A stretch of DNA of 64,000 bases from RBG-16-66-20 sp035308765 (lineage in GTDB: Bacteria > Pseudomonadota > Gammaproteobacteria > Burkholderiales > SG8-39), in contig DATGGA010000040.1 in assembly GCA_035308765.1 (NCBI GenBank), forward strand, positions 118,820-182,819, read 5' to 3'. The notes under the pieces were generated by a model, which did no database searches, was not told where the DNA came from, and was given only the letters and a program-made list of their open reading frames with translations. Position 1 is the first letter of the stretch, and each line of letters opens with the position of its first letter. Below are positions 37,973 through 47,557 of this stretch, one piece after another. The translations under genes were made by a program, and so were the position numbers.

Positions 37973-38063
37973 GCATACTCCAATTTTTCTCCAGAGAACC
38001 TGGAGCAGCAATTGAGGTCTAGCTAACGCGTACAGTTTGTCAGTTAGGCAACTAACAATCGGG

Positions 38064-38726
38064 CTAGTGCAGCGTCGCGCGACGACGCTCGTAGATGCCT
38101 TGCAATAGGCGGAGCGAACCGCGGCAAATGGCTTCGTGGGTGAGGGCGTGGCCGAGGTCTTCGATGATGTCGAGGGTGACGGGGACGTGGAGGCCTGAGA
38201 GGACGCGGGCGGCGCGCTCGGCGTAGACGCGCGAGACGACAGAGTCGTAGCCGCCGTGGACAAGGTGAATCCTCGAGTCCATGCGCGTGCCGACTTTCGG
38301 CAGTTGGGCGAAGCGCGCGGAGTAGGCGACGACCGCTCCGGCGAGTTCGGGGAAGGCTTTGACGGCTTCGAGAGCGACGGTGCCGCCCTGTGAATAGCCG
38401 ATCAGCACGGTGCGCTCGAACGGCACGCGGTGGTTGGTCTGCTCGCGCCGCACTAGCTGCTCGATCTTCGGCAGGATGGCCGAGATGCGGTCCATGCGGT
38501 TTTCGTCGGTGAGGCCCGAGGTCGAGAACCATTGCTGGCGGCCGAGGTCTTTGCCATAGCGCGCGAAGCCGCTGGGGACGACCAGCGCGGCGCTGGGGAA
38601 GCGGCCCTGGTATTTGAACGCCGCGGGAATCATCGAGCGCGCATCGGCGCCGCTCGCATGCAGGAATACGAAGAGGTGTCGGGTCGGTTGCTGCGGCGTG
38701 GACCCGAAGCGGTAAACCTGCTGCAT
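38064..38726 (-). CDS. Alpha/beta hydrolase (esterase/phospholipase-like)
   Basis: 220 residues. Nucleophile elbow GYSQGG with S112, D161 in HGGYDSVV and H193 in DLGHALT complete a Ser-Asp-His triad, as in carboxylesterase/phospholipase (EstB-like) proteins. No signal peptide. ATG 38726. The substrate is unknown. It is divergent from the ABC protein at 38802 across 75 bp and convergent-side neighbour of the AT-rich patch. Confidence 0.86.
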   Translation of the reverse strand: MQQVYRFGSTPQQPTRHLFVFLHASGADARSMIPAAFKYQGRFPSAALVVPSGFARYGKDLGRQQWFSTSGLTDENRMDRISAILPKIEQLVRREQTNHRVPFERTVLIGYSQGGTVALEAVKAFPELAGAVVAYSARFAQLPKVGTRMDSRIHLVHGGYDSVVSRVYAERAARVLSGLHVPVTLDIIEDLGHALTHEAICRGSLRLLQGIYERRRATLH

Positions 38727-38801
38727 TGGGTCATTCTGGCCCTGCCGTAGCCGTTCTGTAAACTGCCCGCAGCAGAAAACGAAAGATCCCGAGGTAACTC
38801 C

Positions 38802-40496
38802 ATGCAAAAAAAGCGTTTCTTCTCGACGGTCTGGGCCCTGGTCCGGCCTTACTGGGCTTCCAGGGAGCGCGCAAAGGGCCTGGTCCTTCTCGCCACGGTC
38901 GTCGCGCTGTCGCTGATCCTGGTCTGGAACGAGGTGCGCTTCAATACCTGGAACCGCGACTTCTACAACACCTTCGAGGCCAAGGACCAGGCGGAGTTCT
39001 TCAGGCAGCTCGGCCAGTTCACGCTGCTCGCGGTGGTATACATACTCTCGATCACCTACCGGCAATACTTCCAGCAGATGCTGTTCATCGAATGGCGCAG
39101 CTGGCTCACCGAGCGCTACCTGACCGGCTGGATGAAGGACCGGGCCTACTACCGGCTCCAGCTGCTGGACAAAGGCACCGACAACCCGGACCAGCGGATC
39201 GCCGATGACCTGAACATCTTCGTCGATCTGACGCTTTCGCTCGCGCTGGGCCTGCTTTCCTCGGTGGTGACGCTCGTGTCCTTCGTCGGCATCCTGTGGA
39301 AGATTTCGGGGGCGCTGAACATCGCCGGCTTCGACATTCCCGGCTATCTGGTGTGGGTGGCCGTCATCTACGCCATCGCGGGCACCTGGCTGGCGAACGT
39401 CGTCGGCCGCCCGCTGATCGGGATCAACTTCGAGACGCAGCGCAACGAGGCGAACTTCCGCTTCCACCTGGTGCGCCTGCGCGAGAACGCGGAGGGAGTC
39501 GCGCTGTACCACGGCGAAGCGGGCGAGCTGGCGAATTTCCGCGGCCGCTTCCGCGCCGTGATCGCGATCTGGATGACGAAGATCGTCAAGCAGAAGCATC
39601 TGAGCTGGTTCCAGTCGTTCTACGCCCAGATCGCGATCATCTTCCCGTTCGTCGTCAGCGCGCCGCGGTTTTTCTCCGGCAAGGTCCCGCTCGGCGAGAT
39701 TTTCCAGATCGCTTCCGCGTTCGGCCAGGTCCAGAGCGCCCTCTCCTGGTTCGTCGACGCCTACGGCAGCTTCGCCAGCTGGAAAGCGACCGTGGACCGG
39801 CTCACCGGCTTCACCGAGGCGCTGGAGCGCGCGCGCGCCGAGGCCGGCCGCCTCGACGGCGAGCGCATCGAGGGGATCGAACCGGACCTGTCGCTGGACC
39901 GGCTCGAGCTCGACCTGCCGCAAGGCGAGCCTTTGCTTTCGCCGACGACATTGCGCCTGAAACAGGGTGAGTCGGTGCTCGTCGTCGGAGCTTCCGGAGC
40001 CGGCAAGAGCACGCTGTTCCGCGCGCTGGCAGGCATCTGGCCGTACTGGAAGGGGAAGATCGCGCTCCCGGCGGGCGCGAAGTTATTGTTCCTGCCGCAG
40101 AAGCCCTACCTGCCGATCGGCTCGCTCAAGCATGCGGCCTGCTACCCGGAGGATGCCGCGGCGATCTCGGACGAGGTGGCACGCGAAGCGCTCGCCGCCG
40201 TCGGCCTCGCGCACTTGTCGGAGGATCTTGCGCGCGAGGAAAACTGGGCGCAGCTGCTCTCGGGCGGCGAGCAGCAGCGGCTCGCGTTCGCGCGCGCGCT
40301 GCTGAACCGGCCCGGCTGGCTGTTCATGGACGAGGCCACCGCGGCGTTGCCCGAGGAGGACCAGGCGGCGCTTTACCGGCTGCTGAAGGAAAAGCTGCCC
40401 GCCACGACGCTGGTTTCGATCGGCCACCGGGCGAGCCTCGCGCAATTCCATGCGCGGCGCCTCGCCTGGCAGGGCCAGGCCCTCAGCCCGGGATGA
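38802..40496 (+). CDS. SbmA/BacA-like ABC transporter, permease-ATPase fusion
   Basis: 564 residues: N-terminal membrane domain of the ABC_membrane_2 / SbmA-BacA group (about 20-300; WRSWLTERYLTGWMKDRAYYRLQ is its conserved block) fused to an ATPase domain with Walker A GASGAGKST near 395-403 and signature LLSGGEQQRLAFARALL. The Walker B region reads LFMDEATAALPEED, with the usual catalytic Glu intact but Pro in the D-loop position where SALD is usual. Related proteins import antimicrobial peptides or vitamin B12. It has a -35/-10 gap of 75 bp to the divergent hydrolase. Function in this organism is inference. Confidence 0.85.
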   Translation: MQKKRFFSTVWALVRPYWASRERAKGLVLLATVVALSLILVWNEVRFNTWNRDFYNTFEAKDQAEFFRQLGQFTLLAVVYILSITYRQYFQQMLFIEWRSWLTERYLTGWMKDRAYYRLQLLDKGTDNPDQRIADDLNIFVDLTLSLALGLLSSVVTLVSFVGILWKISGALNIAGFDIPGYLVWVAVIYAIAGTWLANVVGRPLIGINFETQRNEANFRFHLVRLRENAEGVALYHGEAGELANFRGRFRAVIAIWMTKIVKQKHLSWFQSFYAQIAIIFPFVVSAPRFFSGKVPLGEIFQIASAFGQVQSALSWFVDAYGSFASWKATVDRLTGFTEALERARAEAGRLDGERIEGIEPDLSLDRLELDLPQGEPLLSPTTLRLKQGESVLVVGASGAGKSTLFRALAGIWPYWKGKIALPAGAKLLFLPQKPYLPIGSLKHAACYPEDAAAISDEVAREALAAVGLAHLSEDLAREENWAQLLSGGEQQRLAFARALLNRPGWLFMDEATAALPEEDQAALYRLLKEKLPATTLVSIGHRASLAQFHARRLAWQGQALSPG

Positions 40497-40711
40497 TGAG
40501 GCTGCAGCGGTTGACCCGCCACGGTTCAGCCGGGGGCGAAGGAATCAGCGGTCTCTACCGGACTCCAGCTGAGACGGTTTAAACACCGTTGCCCACTTCT
40601 CTCGGAAATATAGTGCAGTGAGTACCTTCCAGTTGGACTGGTATGGCGTGCACACGCGCGTCACGAATCCCCGGTACACCTCCCCACAGATCGAAACAGG
40701 AGGGAACTACC

Positions 40712-42868
40712 GTGAAAGCGAATCGATTCTTTTTTCTGTTGCTCAACCTTGCGGCCGGCATCGCGTGTGCCGCCGGCGAGGTGCAAATTTACGTCCTCTC
40801 GAACCGCGCCGACCTGATCTCCGGCGGCGATGCGCTGGTTGGGATCGTCATTGCACCCGGCGTCGATGCCTCCTCGATGCGCGTGACGTCAGGGACGCGC
40901 GACGTGACTGCGGCCTTTGCGGTGCGCGCCGATGGACGCTATCTAGGCCGGATTGACGGCCTCGCGCTGGGCGCGAACGTCGTCACGGCGCGGCTTGCCG
41001 ATGGCCACGGTGCGCGCATCACCATCACCAACCATCCCGGCGGCGGGCCGGTGTTCAGCGGCCCGCAGGTTCAGCCCTGGTCGTGCAATCCCGGTGCGAC
41101 GGATGCGCTGTGTACCCGGGCGCCGAGTTACCAGTACTTCTACGTTCCAGTGGGCATTGACCCATGGGCGACATCGGGACTCATCGGTGCGCCTGATATG
41201 CCAGATGCCTATTTCCTGACTTACGACCCGGCCAACCCTACGCCCGCTGCGCTGATCGCGCAGACCACGACCGATCAGGGGCAAACGGTGCCGTTCATCG
41301 TCCGGGTGGAGACCGGTTCGGTGGATCGGGGCCAGTACCAGATCGCGGTCCTGTACGACCCTTCCAAGCCCTGGGACTACCGGAACCCGCAAACGGGCTG
41401 GAATCAAAAGCTGTTTCTCGTCGGAGGGGCCGGGTGCGGCATCTCATACCAGGAAGGGGCGGCACCCGGCGTGTTGTACGGCAAGGTGCTGGGACGCGGC
41501 TTCGCGACGATGTCCATCGACCTGGAGTCCACCGGAAACGACTGCAACATGGTCGTGCAGGCCGAGTCGCTGATGATGGCCAAAGAGCACCTCATCGAAG
41601 CGTATGGTCTGGTGCGTTACACGTTTTCCATCGGCGGATCCGGCGCATCGATCGTGCAGCATTGGAACGCCAATGCCTATCCGGGCATCTATGACGGGCT
41701 GATCGTCGAAGCCAGTTTTCCGGATGCCTGGACGGAAATGGTAAACACCGAGGATTGCGTCTCCCTTGTCAGCTACTGGACGGATCCCACGCGATGGGCT
41801 ACGGGGGTAGTCTGGAACCCGCCCGATCAGAGCGCCGTGGAAGACGGCGACGCGCCATCCGGTTGCGTGGCATTCGCCGAAGTATTTGAGGGGTTGTTCA
41901 CGCCGGCAGACGAGACGGGTCAGGTACCGGCTAGCGATGTCTACGATCCGCAAGCGAACCCCAACGGGGTGCGCGGGACGCTATGGGACTACGGCATCGC
42001 GCAGCTTGGACGCCGGGCGTCCCAGGCATGGGGTCCGGTCGAGAGGGCTATCGGCTATGGCTTCGCGAATCGCCCGCTCGACACCGTCGGGATTCAGTAT
42101 GGGCTGAAAGCGTTGATGAACGGTCTGATTACGCCGGCGCAGTTCGTCGATCTGAACGCCAAGGTGGGCGGGCACGACATCGACTACAACGCCCAGCCCC
42201 AACGCACCCTGGCCGATTCCGCCGCATTGTTCGTGGCGTATCGATCGGGCTACCTCAACCAGGCCAATAACCTGCACGTCCCCATCATCGACCTGCGCGG
42301 CACCAGCAACGCCGACCTCCACGACACCTTTCACAGCTGGTCGATGCGTGCGCGCCTGGATCGCGCCAACGGCAACCACGACAACCAGATCATCTGGGAT
42401 TCGTTTACCGCGTCCGGATTCGTGGTCGATGAGGCGCTCGAAACGCAGGCGTTCTTCCTCATGGATCGGTGGCTGTCGGCGATCGAGGCAGACATGAGCG
42501 ACCGGTCATTCGCCCAGAAGGTCGTTTACGACAAGCCGTCCGATGCGGTGGATCGGTGCACCGTTACGGGCACGGATATCGCGGGCCCATGCGTCATTCC
42601 CCCAAACGGGACGGCCCGTCTGGGTGCGGGAGAGCCGCTCACCGACGACACTGCAAAATGTCAGCTCAAGGCCTTGAACCGTACCGACTACCTTCCGATC
42701 CTGTTCACCGACGCGCAGTGGCAACAGCTTCAGCAGGCGTTTCCGGCTGGGGTGTGCGACTACAACCAGGCCGGCGTGTATCAGCAGGCGACGTTGCCAT
42801 GGTTGACCTATAAGAACGGGCCGGGCGGACAACCGCTGGGCGCCGCGCCGCAGTCCGAATCGTTCTGA
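40712..42868 (+). CDS. Secreted DUF6351-like alpha/beta-hydrolase-like protein
   Basis: 718 residues with a signal peptide (about 1-20, ending ACA). The N-terminal IYVLSNRADLISGGDALVGI and RYLGRIDGLALGANVV blocks are those I associate with the DUF6351 family. A nucleophile-elbow-like SIGGSGASIVQHW lies near 302-314 and a late NGNHDNQIIW holds a candidate histidine. An extracellular or periplasmic esterase-like role is likely, but the substrate is unknown. GTG 40712 follows an AGGAGG ribosome binding site, clearly the real start. Convergent with the MBL-fold gene (31 bp). Confidence 0.68.
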   Translation: MKANRFFFLLLNLAAGIACAAGEVQIYVLSNRADLISGGDALVGIVIAPGVDASSMRVTSGTRDVTAAFAVRADGRYLGRIDGLALGANVVTARLADGHGARITITNHPGGGPVFSGPQVQPWSCNPGATDALCTRAPSYQYFYVPVGIDPWATSGLIGAPDMPDAYFLTYDPANPTPAALIAQTTTDQGQTVPFIVRVETGSVDRGQYQIAVLYDPSKPWDYRNPQTGWNQKLFLVGGAGCGISYQEGAAPGVLYGKVLGRGFATMSIDLESTGNDCNMVVQAESLMMAKEHLIEAYGLVRYTFSIGGSGASIVQHWNANAYPGIYDGLIVEASFPDAWTEMVNTEDCVSLVSYWTDPTRWATGVVWNPPDQSAVEDGDAPSGCVAFAEVFEGLFTPADETGQVPASDVYDPQANPNGVRGTLWDYGIAQLGRRASQAWGPVERAIGYGFANRPLDTVGIQYGLKALMNGLITPAQFVDLNAKVGGHDIDYNAQPQRTLADSAALFVAYRSGYLNQANNLHVPIIDLRGTSNADLHDTFHSWSMRARLDRANGNHDNQIIWDSFTASGFVVDEALETQAFFLMDRWLSAIEADMSDRSFAQKVVYDKPSDAVDRCTVTGTDIAGPCVIPPNGTARLGAGEPLTDDTAKCQLKALNRTDYLPILFTDAQWQQLQQAFPAGVCDYNQAGVYQQATLPWLTYKNGPGGQPLGAAPQSESF

Positions 42869-42899
42869 ATGGAAGAGGGTAAAAGAGTCTGGGATGCGA

Positions 42900-43739
42900 T
42901 CATTCAATGTACTCCGGCGCCTTCGGCAATTTCGAACTTTGCGCAAAGTCGTGGTTGATCCACAGCTTGGCACCGGTCGCCTTCATGAACGAATCCATTT
43001 CGCTCATCGACTGCAGTGTCTGCGCCGGGCTGTAGTTGATCGACGGAACGCGTTTTGCATCCCAATTAGCTTGCAGATGCACGAGATCACCTGAAAGCAG
43101 CACTGGCCCGGTCTTTGGCAAGCGAACGAACAACGCTTGATGGCCTGGAGTATGGCCAGGAGTGCGCTCGATCACGACAGAGCCATCGCCGAACACATCG
43201 AAGTCGCCGTCAAGCTTAACCACCTTCGCATCGCGCAGCTTCTCGAGGCTCGTGTTAATCAGCCCGTACCTCTGAGCCCCCGGACCGAAGGCAGCCTCGT
43301 ACTCTGTCCTCTGCATATAGATGGTCGAGGTGACGAAGAGACCGGCATTGCCCGAGTGGTCGGGGTGCGAGTGCGACATCGCAAACACGCCGACATCCGA
43401 AGGGGCGAGTCCGAGCTCGCGCAGCGACTCCACAAGCGGCTTCTTCCGGTATCCGGTGACAAGGCCGTTCGACGCGGTTTGTCCGTTCGGCAGTGCAGCG
43501 AGCCCATCCGGCAAGCCGCTATCCCAAAGCATCCACCCATTCGCGTGCTTGATCAGGTAGCAATTGTTGCTGAATACCCAGGGCTTGTCGGCGTCCGCGG
43601 GCGAAGTCCAGCGCGATAGATCCTTGACGTGGTTTTCACCGCAGTCAATTACATAGAGTCGCTCGACGCTCGACGGGTAATTTACAGTTGCACAGGCTGA
43701 AACCAGTAGGACGACGACTAAGACAATTAACCTGTTCAT
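42900..43739 (-). CDS. MBL-fold metallo-hydrolase, lactonase-like, predicted lipoprotein
   Basis: 279 residues. The signal ends in the lipobox LVSAC (C16), so it should be lipid-anchored, probably facing the periplasm. The metal motif HxHxDH is HSHPDH at 123-128, with a later TPGHTPGHQ and LLSGDLVHLQ for the remaining ligands, as in N-acyl-homoserine-lactonase-like enzymes. GAGGA ribosome binding site before ATG 43739, preferred over the upstream extension to 43781. Quorum-quenching is one option; hydrolysis of another ester or lactone is equally open. Confidence 0.8.
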   Translation of the reverse strand: MNRLIVLVVVLLVSACATVNYPSSVERLYVIDCGENHVKDLSRWTSPADADKPWVFSNNCYLIKHANGWMLWDSGLPDGLAALPNGQTASNGLVTGYRKKPLVESLRELGLAPSDVGVFAMSHSHPDHSGNAGLFVTSTIYMQRTEYEAAFGPGAQRYGLINTSLEKLRDAKVVKLDGDFDVFGDGSVVIERTPGHTPGHQALFVRLPKTGPVLLSGDLVHLQANWDAKRVPSINYSPAQTLQSMSEMDSFMKATGAKLWINHDFAQSSKLPKAPEYIE

Positions 43740-43781
43740 GGGGTCCTCGGAAATGATCTGGCTGACGCTTCCGGCGTTCAA

Positions 43782-44735
43782 CTAGCGGCCCCGATAGACG
43801 GGCGGTCGATTTTCCCGCGCAGCGCGAAGGCGCTCCTGGAAGTCCTCGCTCTGGGAAAGTCTTTGGGCCTCGGCGCTGAGCGCCGCATAAGCGACGACTT
43901 CGCCTTCTGCCTGCGCACGGTGCGCCGAGGCGAGAGTGGCGCGCACGCCAAGAGGCCCGGCATCGGCGATCTTTCGCGCGCAATCGACGGCGCGCTGCAA
44001 TTGCTGTCCCGGCGCGGTGATTTCCTGCACGAGGCCCATGCGGCGCGCTTCCTCCGCGCCCCATTCCTCGCCTGTCAGCATGTAGCGCATCGCGTTGCCC
44101 CAGCCCGCTTCACGCACGAAACGAACGGTTGCCCCGCCGAAGGGAAAGGTGGCCCGAGTGACTTCCGCTTGGCTGAACACCGTGTCGCTTGCGGCAAAAC
44201 GCACGTCGGCAGAAAGAAAAAGCTCGTGACCGCCCAGCTTGGTGCCGCCTTGCACCGCCACCACGACCGGTTTTGTCCGTGGCGGAGCACTCGCGGCAGC
44301 CGGGAAATTGAACGGATTCATGAAATCCGGGTCCTTCGGCGGGAACTTGCCCAAGCGCCGCGCTTCGGCGATTGCCGGACCGTCGGCGCCGAGCGAAAAA
44401 TCCGGGCCGCGGCCATAGAGCACGGCGACGCGCAGCGCGTCGTCATGCTCGAATTGATAAACAGCTTTCCCCAAGTCAAGGATCAACGAGGGGTCGAGAA
44501 GATTGCGCGCTTCGGGCCTGTTGATTCCGATCATCAACACACCGCCTTTCAATTGTTCCACGAGCACTTTGCCTTGAGCCGCCCCGCCCATCGGAGCGTC
44601 TCCTTTCGCGTCGGCCTGTGCGAGCGCAATATCCGGTTTGCCGAGAGCGGCTGTGGCTGCGAGGGCGATTGCTCCGGTGCTCAAGGCAAGAAAGTCGCGG
44701 CGGGCGGTGTTGGTGCGCGTATCGAAATCTTCCAT
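43782..44735 (-). CDS. Enoyl-CoA hydratase/isomerase-family protein with Tat signal
   Basis: 317 residues. The N terminus is a twin-arginine signal (TARRDFLALSTGAIALAATAAL, RR at 12-13), with cleavage after ALA near 39. The crotonase domain (about 55-305) keeps GINRPEARNLLDPSL, the first oxyanion-hole region DFSLGADG and GGHELFLSADVRFA. CoA esters are cytoplasmic, so a Tat-exported crotonase is unusual; either a non-CoA substrate or a signal used for something else. AGGAGA ribosome binding site before ATG 44735. It is upstream of the MBL-fold gene by 42 bp on the same strand. Confidence 0.82.
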   Translation of the reverse strand: MEDFDTRTNTARRDFLALSTGAIALAATAALGKPDIALAQADAKGDAPMGGAAQGKVLVEQLKGGVLMIGINRPEARNLLDPSLILDLGKAVYQFEHDDALRVAVLYGRGPDFSLGADGPAIAEARRLGKFPPKDPDFMNPFNFPAAASAPPRTKPVVVAVQGGTKLGGHELFLSADVRFAASDTVFSQAEVTRATFPFGGATVRFVREAGWGNAMRYMLTGEEWGAEEARRMGLVQEITAPGQQLQRAVDCARKIADAGPLGVRATLASAHRAQAEGEVVAYAALSAEAQRLSQSEDFQERLRAARENRPPVYRGR

Positions 44736-44921
44736 CTCGGGTCTCCTAGTAAAAGGTTGAATCGCAATTGCTTGCCGAGCGAATTTCAAACCTTCGATGT
44801 ATCGGGGATGTGTCTGGGAGGCGTGTCTTTGTATCGCTCGTTGTCTGCGGGCGTCGCAGATACATGCTGATACAAAGCTGCGGGCGATACCGAGCCGGAA
44901 TCGGATGGATAATGGTCTGCC

Positions 44922-45662
44922 ATGGAGCGCCCGGACAGCATCCTGATCGTCGACGACGATCTCCAGATTCGCGAGCTACTCGTCGAATATCTTGCGAAAA
45001 ACGGTTTCAAAGCGACCGCCGCGGCTAACGGCCCGCAAATGCGCGCAGCGCTCGCGGCTGCAACTGTCGACCTGATCGTGCTCGATCTGATGTTGCCTGG
45101 GGAGGATGGGCTCATGCTGTGCCGAGATTTGCGCGCCGGCGCGTCAAAGGCGGTACCGATACTGATGCTCACTGCGCTTAGCGAAGAGGCCGATCGGATC
45201 GTGGGTCTGGAGATGGGCGCGGACGATTACTTGGTGAAACCCTTCGCCGCCCGTGAATTGCTTGCGCGCATTCGTGCCGTGTTGCGCCGAACCCGCATGC
45301 TCCCGCCGAATTTGCGGTCGAAAGATTCAGCGCGCACGCTTGCTTTCGGAGATTGGATGCTCGATACCGCGGCCCGGCACTTGGTCGACCCCGCCGGCAC
45401 GATGGTTTCCTTGAGCGGGGCGGAGTATCGATTGCTGCGGGTGTTCCTCGAGCATGTGGAGCGGGTGTTGAGCCGGGACCAATTGCTGACGCTGACGCAA
45501 GGCCGCGAAGCAGAGCCGTTCGAGCGTTCCATCGACCTCCTGGTAAGTCGCCTGCGCGAACGCTTGCGCGACGAGGCGCGCGAGCCGCGCTACATCAAGA
45601 CCGTACGCAGCGAGGGTTATGTATTCTGCGCCCCTGTCAAGACGGGGGAAGGCGAGACGTGA
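44922..45662 (+). CDS. OmpR-family response regulator
   Basis: 246 residues: receiver domain with acidic pocket DDD (11-13), phospho-acceptor D55 in IVLDLMLPG and K106 in YLVKPFAA, then a winged-helix DNA-binding domain (GAEYRLLRVFLEHVERVLSRDQLL, IDLLVSRLRERL). Closest in layout to OmpR. Divergent from the Tat crotonase gene over 186 bp, a possible target promoter. Overlaps the kinase gene by 4 bases. Confidence 0.92.
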   Translation: MERPDSILIVDDDLQIRELLVEYLAKNGFKATAAANGPQMRAALAAATVDLIVLDLMLPGEDGLMLCRDLRAGASKAVPILMLTALSEEADRIVGLEMGADDYLVKPFAARELLARIRAVLRRTRMLPPNLRSKDSARTLAFGDWMLDTAARHLVDPAGTMVSLSGAEYRLLRVFLEHVERVLSRDQLLTLTQGREAEPFERSIDLLVSRLRERLRDEAREPRYIKTVRSEGYVFCAPVKTGEGET

Positions 45663-46996
45663 ACTTCCCCCCCCTTGCGGTTCTTTCCCGTTTTCTGCCC
45701 CGATCTCTTTTCAGCCGGCTGGCTTTGATTCTATTTTGTGGTCTGGGCACCGCGCATGCTTTGTCTTTCTGGCTGATACGCCTGGAACGCGAGCAAACCG
45801 CCAAAACGATGATGAGCAACTATCTCGCGAAAGACGTGGCGATCGCAACGGCGATTTTGGAGCGCACGCCCGTCACCGAGCGTCCCGCATGGCTCGTCCG
45901 GTTGCAGCGTGGAAACTACCGATATGTCCTCGGTCCAGTGCCGGAGGGAGAGGTGAGTGAATCGGCTGCGACCAGGCAGATGGTCGCCGCGATTGCAAGC
46001 GCGCTTGGTCCGAACTACGCCGTTACCGCAACATTGCCGACGCATCCGTCCGATGCCGCGCAACTGCGCGTGCACTTGCGGCTTGCCGACGGCACGCCGC
46101 TGACCCTCGAGATGTTCCCTTCTCGCGTTCCCGGTTCGGCGTGGGCATCCGTCGCATTGTCGCTGCAACTGCTGGTCCTGGCCGCTTTTACCTGGATTGC
46201 CGTGCGGCTGGCGACCCGTCCCCTGGCGCGGCTCGCGCAAGCGGCCGATGCGCTAAGACCAGAACACAAAGTGGACCCGCTGGATGAAAACGGGCCGGTG
46301 GAAGTGGCACAGGCGGCGAAAGCGTTCAATGCCATGCAGCGCCGAATCGCCGATTATCTGGCGGAGCGGGTGCAAATCCTGGCTGCGATCTCGCACGATC
46401 TGCAAACACCGATCACGCGTATGCGCTTGCGCGCCGATCTGCTCGACAACGATACCGCGCGCGAGAAATTTCAAGGCGACTTGAACGCGATGCAAGAGCT
46501 CGTGGAAGAAGGGATCGCCTACGCGCGCAGCGCTCAAGGCTCGACCGAGGCGGCTTGCTCGACGGATCTCCATGCCTTGCTGGACAGTCTGGTGTGCGAC
46601 TACGCGGATGCGGGACAGCGCGTGCGTCTTGCGGGCAGCATCGACAACCCCATCACGACCCGGCCGAAAACGCTCAAGCGCGTCATCATCAATCTGGTGA
46701 ACAACGCGCTCAAGTTCGCGAAGGAAGTAGAGATCGCGGTAGAGCTTGGCACGTCCGATGGCGTCTCGATAGCGGTGCGCGATCGCGGTCCTGGCGTCCC
46801 GCCGAACGAATTGAAAGCCGTGCTGCAGCCGTTCTACCGCGTCGAAAGTTCGCGCAGCCGCGAGACCGGAGGCACCGGCCTCGGGCTCGCCATCGCCCAG
46901 CAGCTCGCGCTTGCGCTGGGCGGGACGCTCACGCTTTCGAATCGCATTGGCGGAGGACTGGAAGCGCGTCTGTCTTTGCCAGTCGCGACAGAATGA
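45659..46996 (+). CDS. EnvZ-like sensor histidine kinase
   Basis: 445 residues from a GTG that overlaps the regulator's stop. First membrane helix at about 12-35, periplasmic sensor to about 160 without recognisable domain, second helix about 165-185, HAMP, dimerisation helix with phospho-acceptor H near 246 (ISHDLQTPITRMRLRADL), and HATPase with N box NLVNNALKF, G1 DRGPGVP and G2 GGTGLGLAI. Pairs with the OmpR-type regulator. The signal is unknown but periplasmic, where the neighbouring exported enzymes act. Confidence 0.92.
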   Translation: MNFPPLAVLSRFLPRSLFSRLALILFCGLGTAHALSFWLIRLEREQTAKTMMSNYLAKDVAIATAILERTPVTERPAWLVRLQRGNYRYVLGPVPEGEVSESAATRQMVAAIASALGPNYAVTATLPTHPSDAAQLRVHLRLADGTPLTLEMFPSRVPGSAWASVALSLQLLVLAAFTWIAVRLATRPLARLAQAADALRPEHKVDPLDENGPVEVAQAAKAFNAMQRRIADYLAERVQILAAISHDLQTPITRMRLRADLLDNDTAREKFQGDLNAMQELVEEGIAYARSAQGSTEAACSTDLHALLDSLVCDYADAGQRVRLAGSIDNPITTRPKTLKRVIINLVNNALKFAKEVEIAVELGTSDGVSIAVRDRGPGVPPNELKAVLQPFYRVESSRSRETGGTGLGLAIAQQLALALGGTLTLSNRIGGGLEARLSLPVATE

Positions 46997-47043
46997 AGAG
47001 ACGCTCGCGTGCCGCAGCGTTAGCGGGTGGCGAAGCGACTTGC

Positions 47044-47535
47044 TCAAGGACCGCCCAGGATGATGCAGGTCGTGGTGCCGTGGGCGTAGAGCTTGCCCCC
47101 GGCGTCTTCGATGCGGCCTTCGGCGGTGGCCGTCTGCCGGCCCATGTGCACGACCTTGCCCGTGGCGCGTATCGGCCCGGTCTTGAGCGTGATGGCGCGC
47201 ACCAGGTTGGCCTTGATCTCCAGAGTGGTGTAGCTCTTGCCCGCCGGCAGCAGCGTCTGCACGCAGCAGCCCATCGCCGAATCGAGCATGGTGAAGGCGA
47301 TGCCGCCGTGCACCACGCCGATCGGGTTGTAGTGCTGCTCGGCGGGCGTGAGCCCGAACACCGCGCGGCCTTCCTCGACTTCCACCAGGTCCATCGACAG
47401 GAGTCTGGCGATCGGCGGCGACGGCAGCCTGCCGTCGCGCAGCGCGCGCAGGTAATCGATCGGCCTTGGCAGTTTCCTGCCTTCCTCGAAGGTGGCGATC
47501 GGGTCTTCCCAGGTCACGGTGAGCGAGCGCGTCAT
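47044..47535 (-). CDS. PaaI-family hot-dog thioesterase
   Basis: 163 residues. The hot-dog core YNPIGVVHGGIAFTMLDSAMGCCVQTLLP includes the HGG of the catalytic region, followed by the long strand LEIKANLVRAI. The likely reaction is hydrolysis of acyl-CoA esters, as in PaaI/YdiI-like enzymes; it is cytoplasmic. ATG 47535 is chosen from the family's start and a GGGGAC ribosome binding site, against an upstream extension to 47589. Downstream of the DUF3995-like gene by 22 bp on the same strand. Confidence 0.87.
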   Translation of the reverse strand: MTRSLTVTWEDPIATFEEGRKLPRPIDYLRALRDGRLPSPPIARLLSMDLVEVEEGRAVFGLTPAEQHYNPIGVVHGGIAFTMLDSAMGCCVQTLLPAGKSYTTLEIKANLVRAITLKTGPIRATGKVVHMGRQTATAEGRIEDAGGKLYAHGTTTCIILGGP

Positions 47536-47557
47536 TTGTGTCAGTCCCCTTTTTTGA

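Noticed and set aside
40497..40711. Palindromic GTTTAAAC and short inverted repeats before the DUF6351-like gene
   Set aside because: Stem is short, no T run follows, and no factor-binding pattern repeats.
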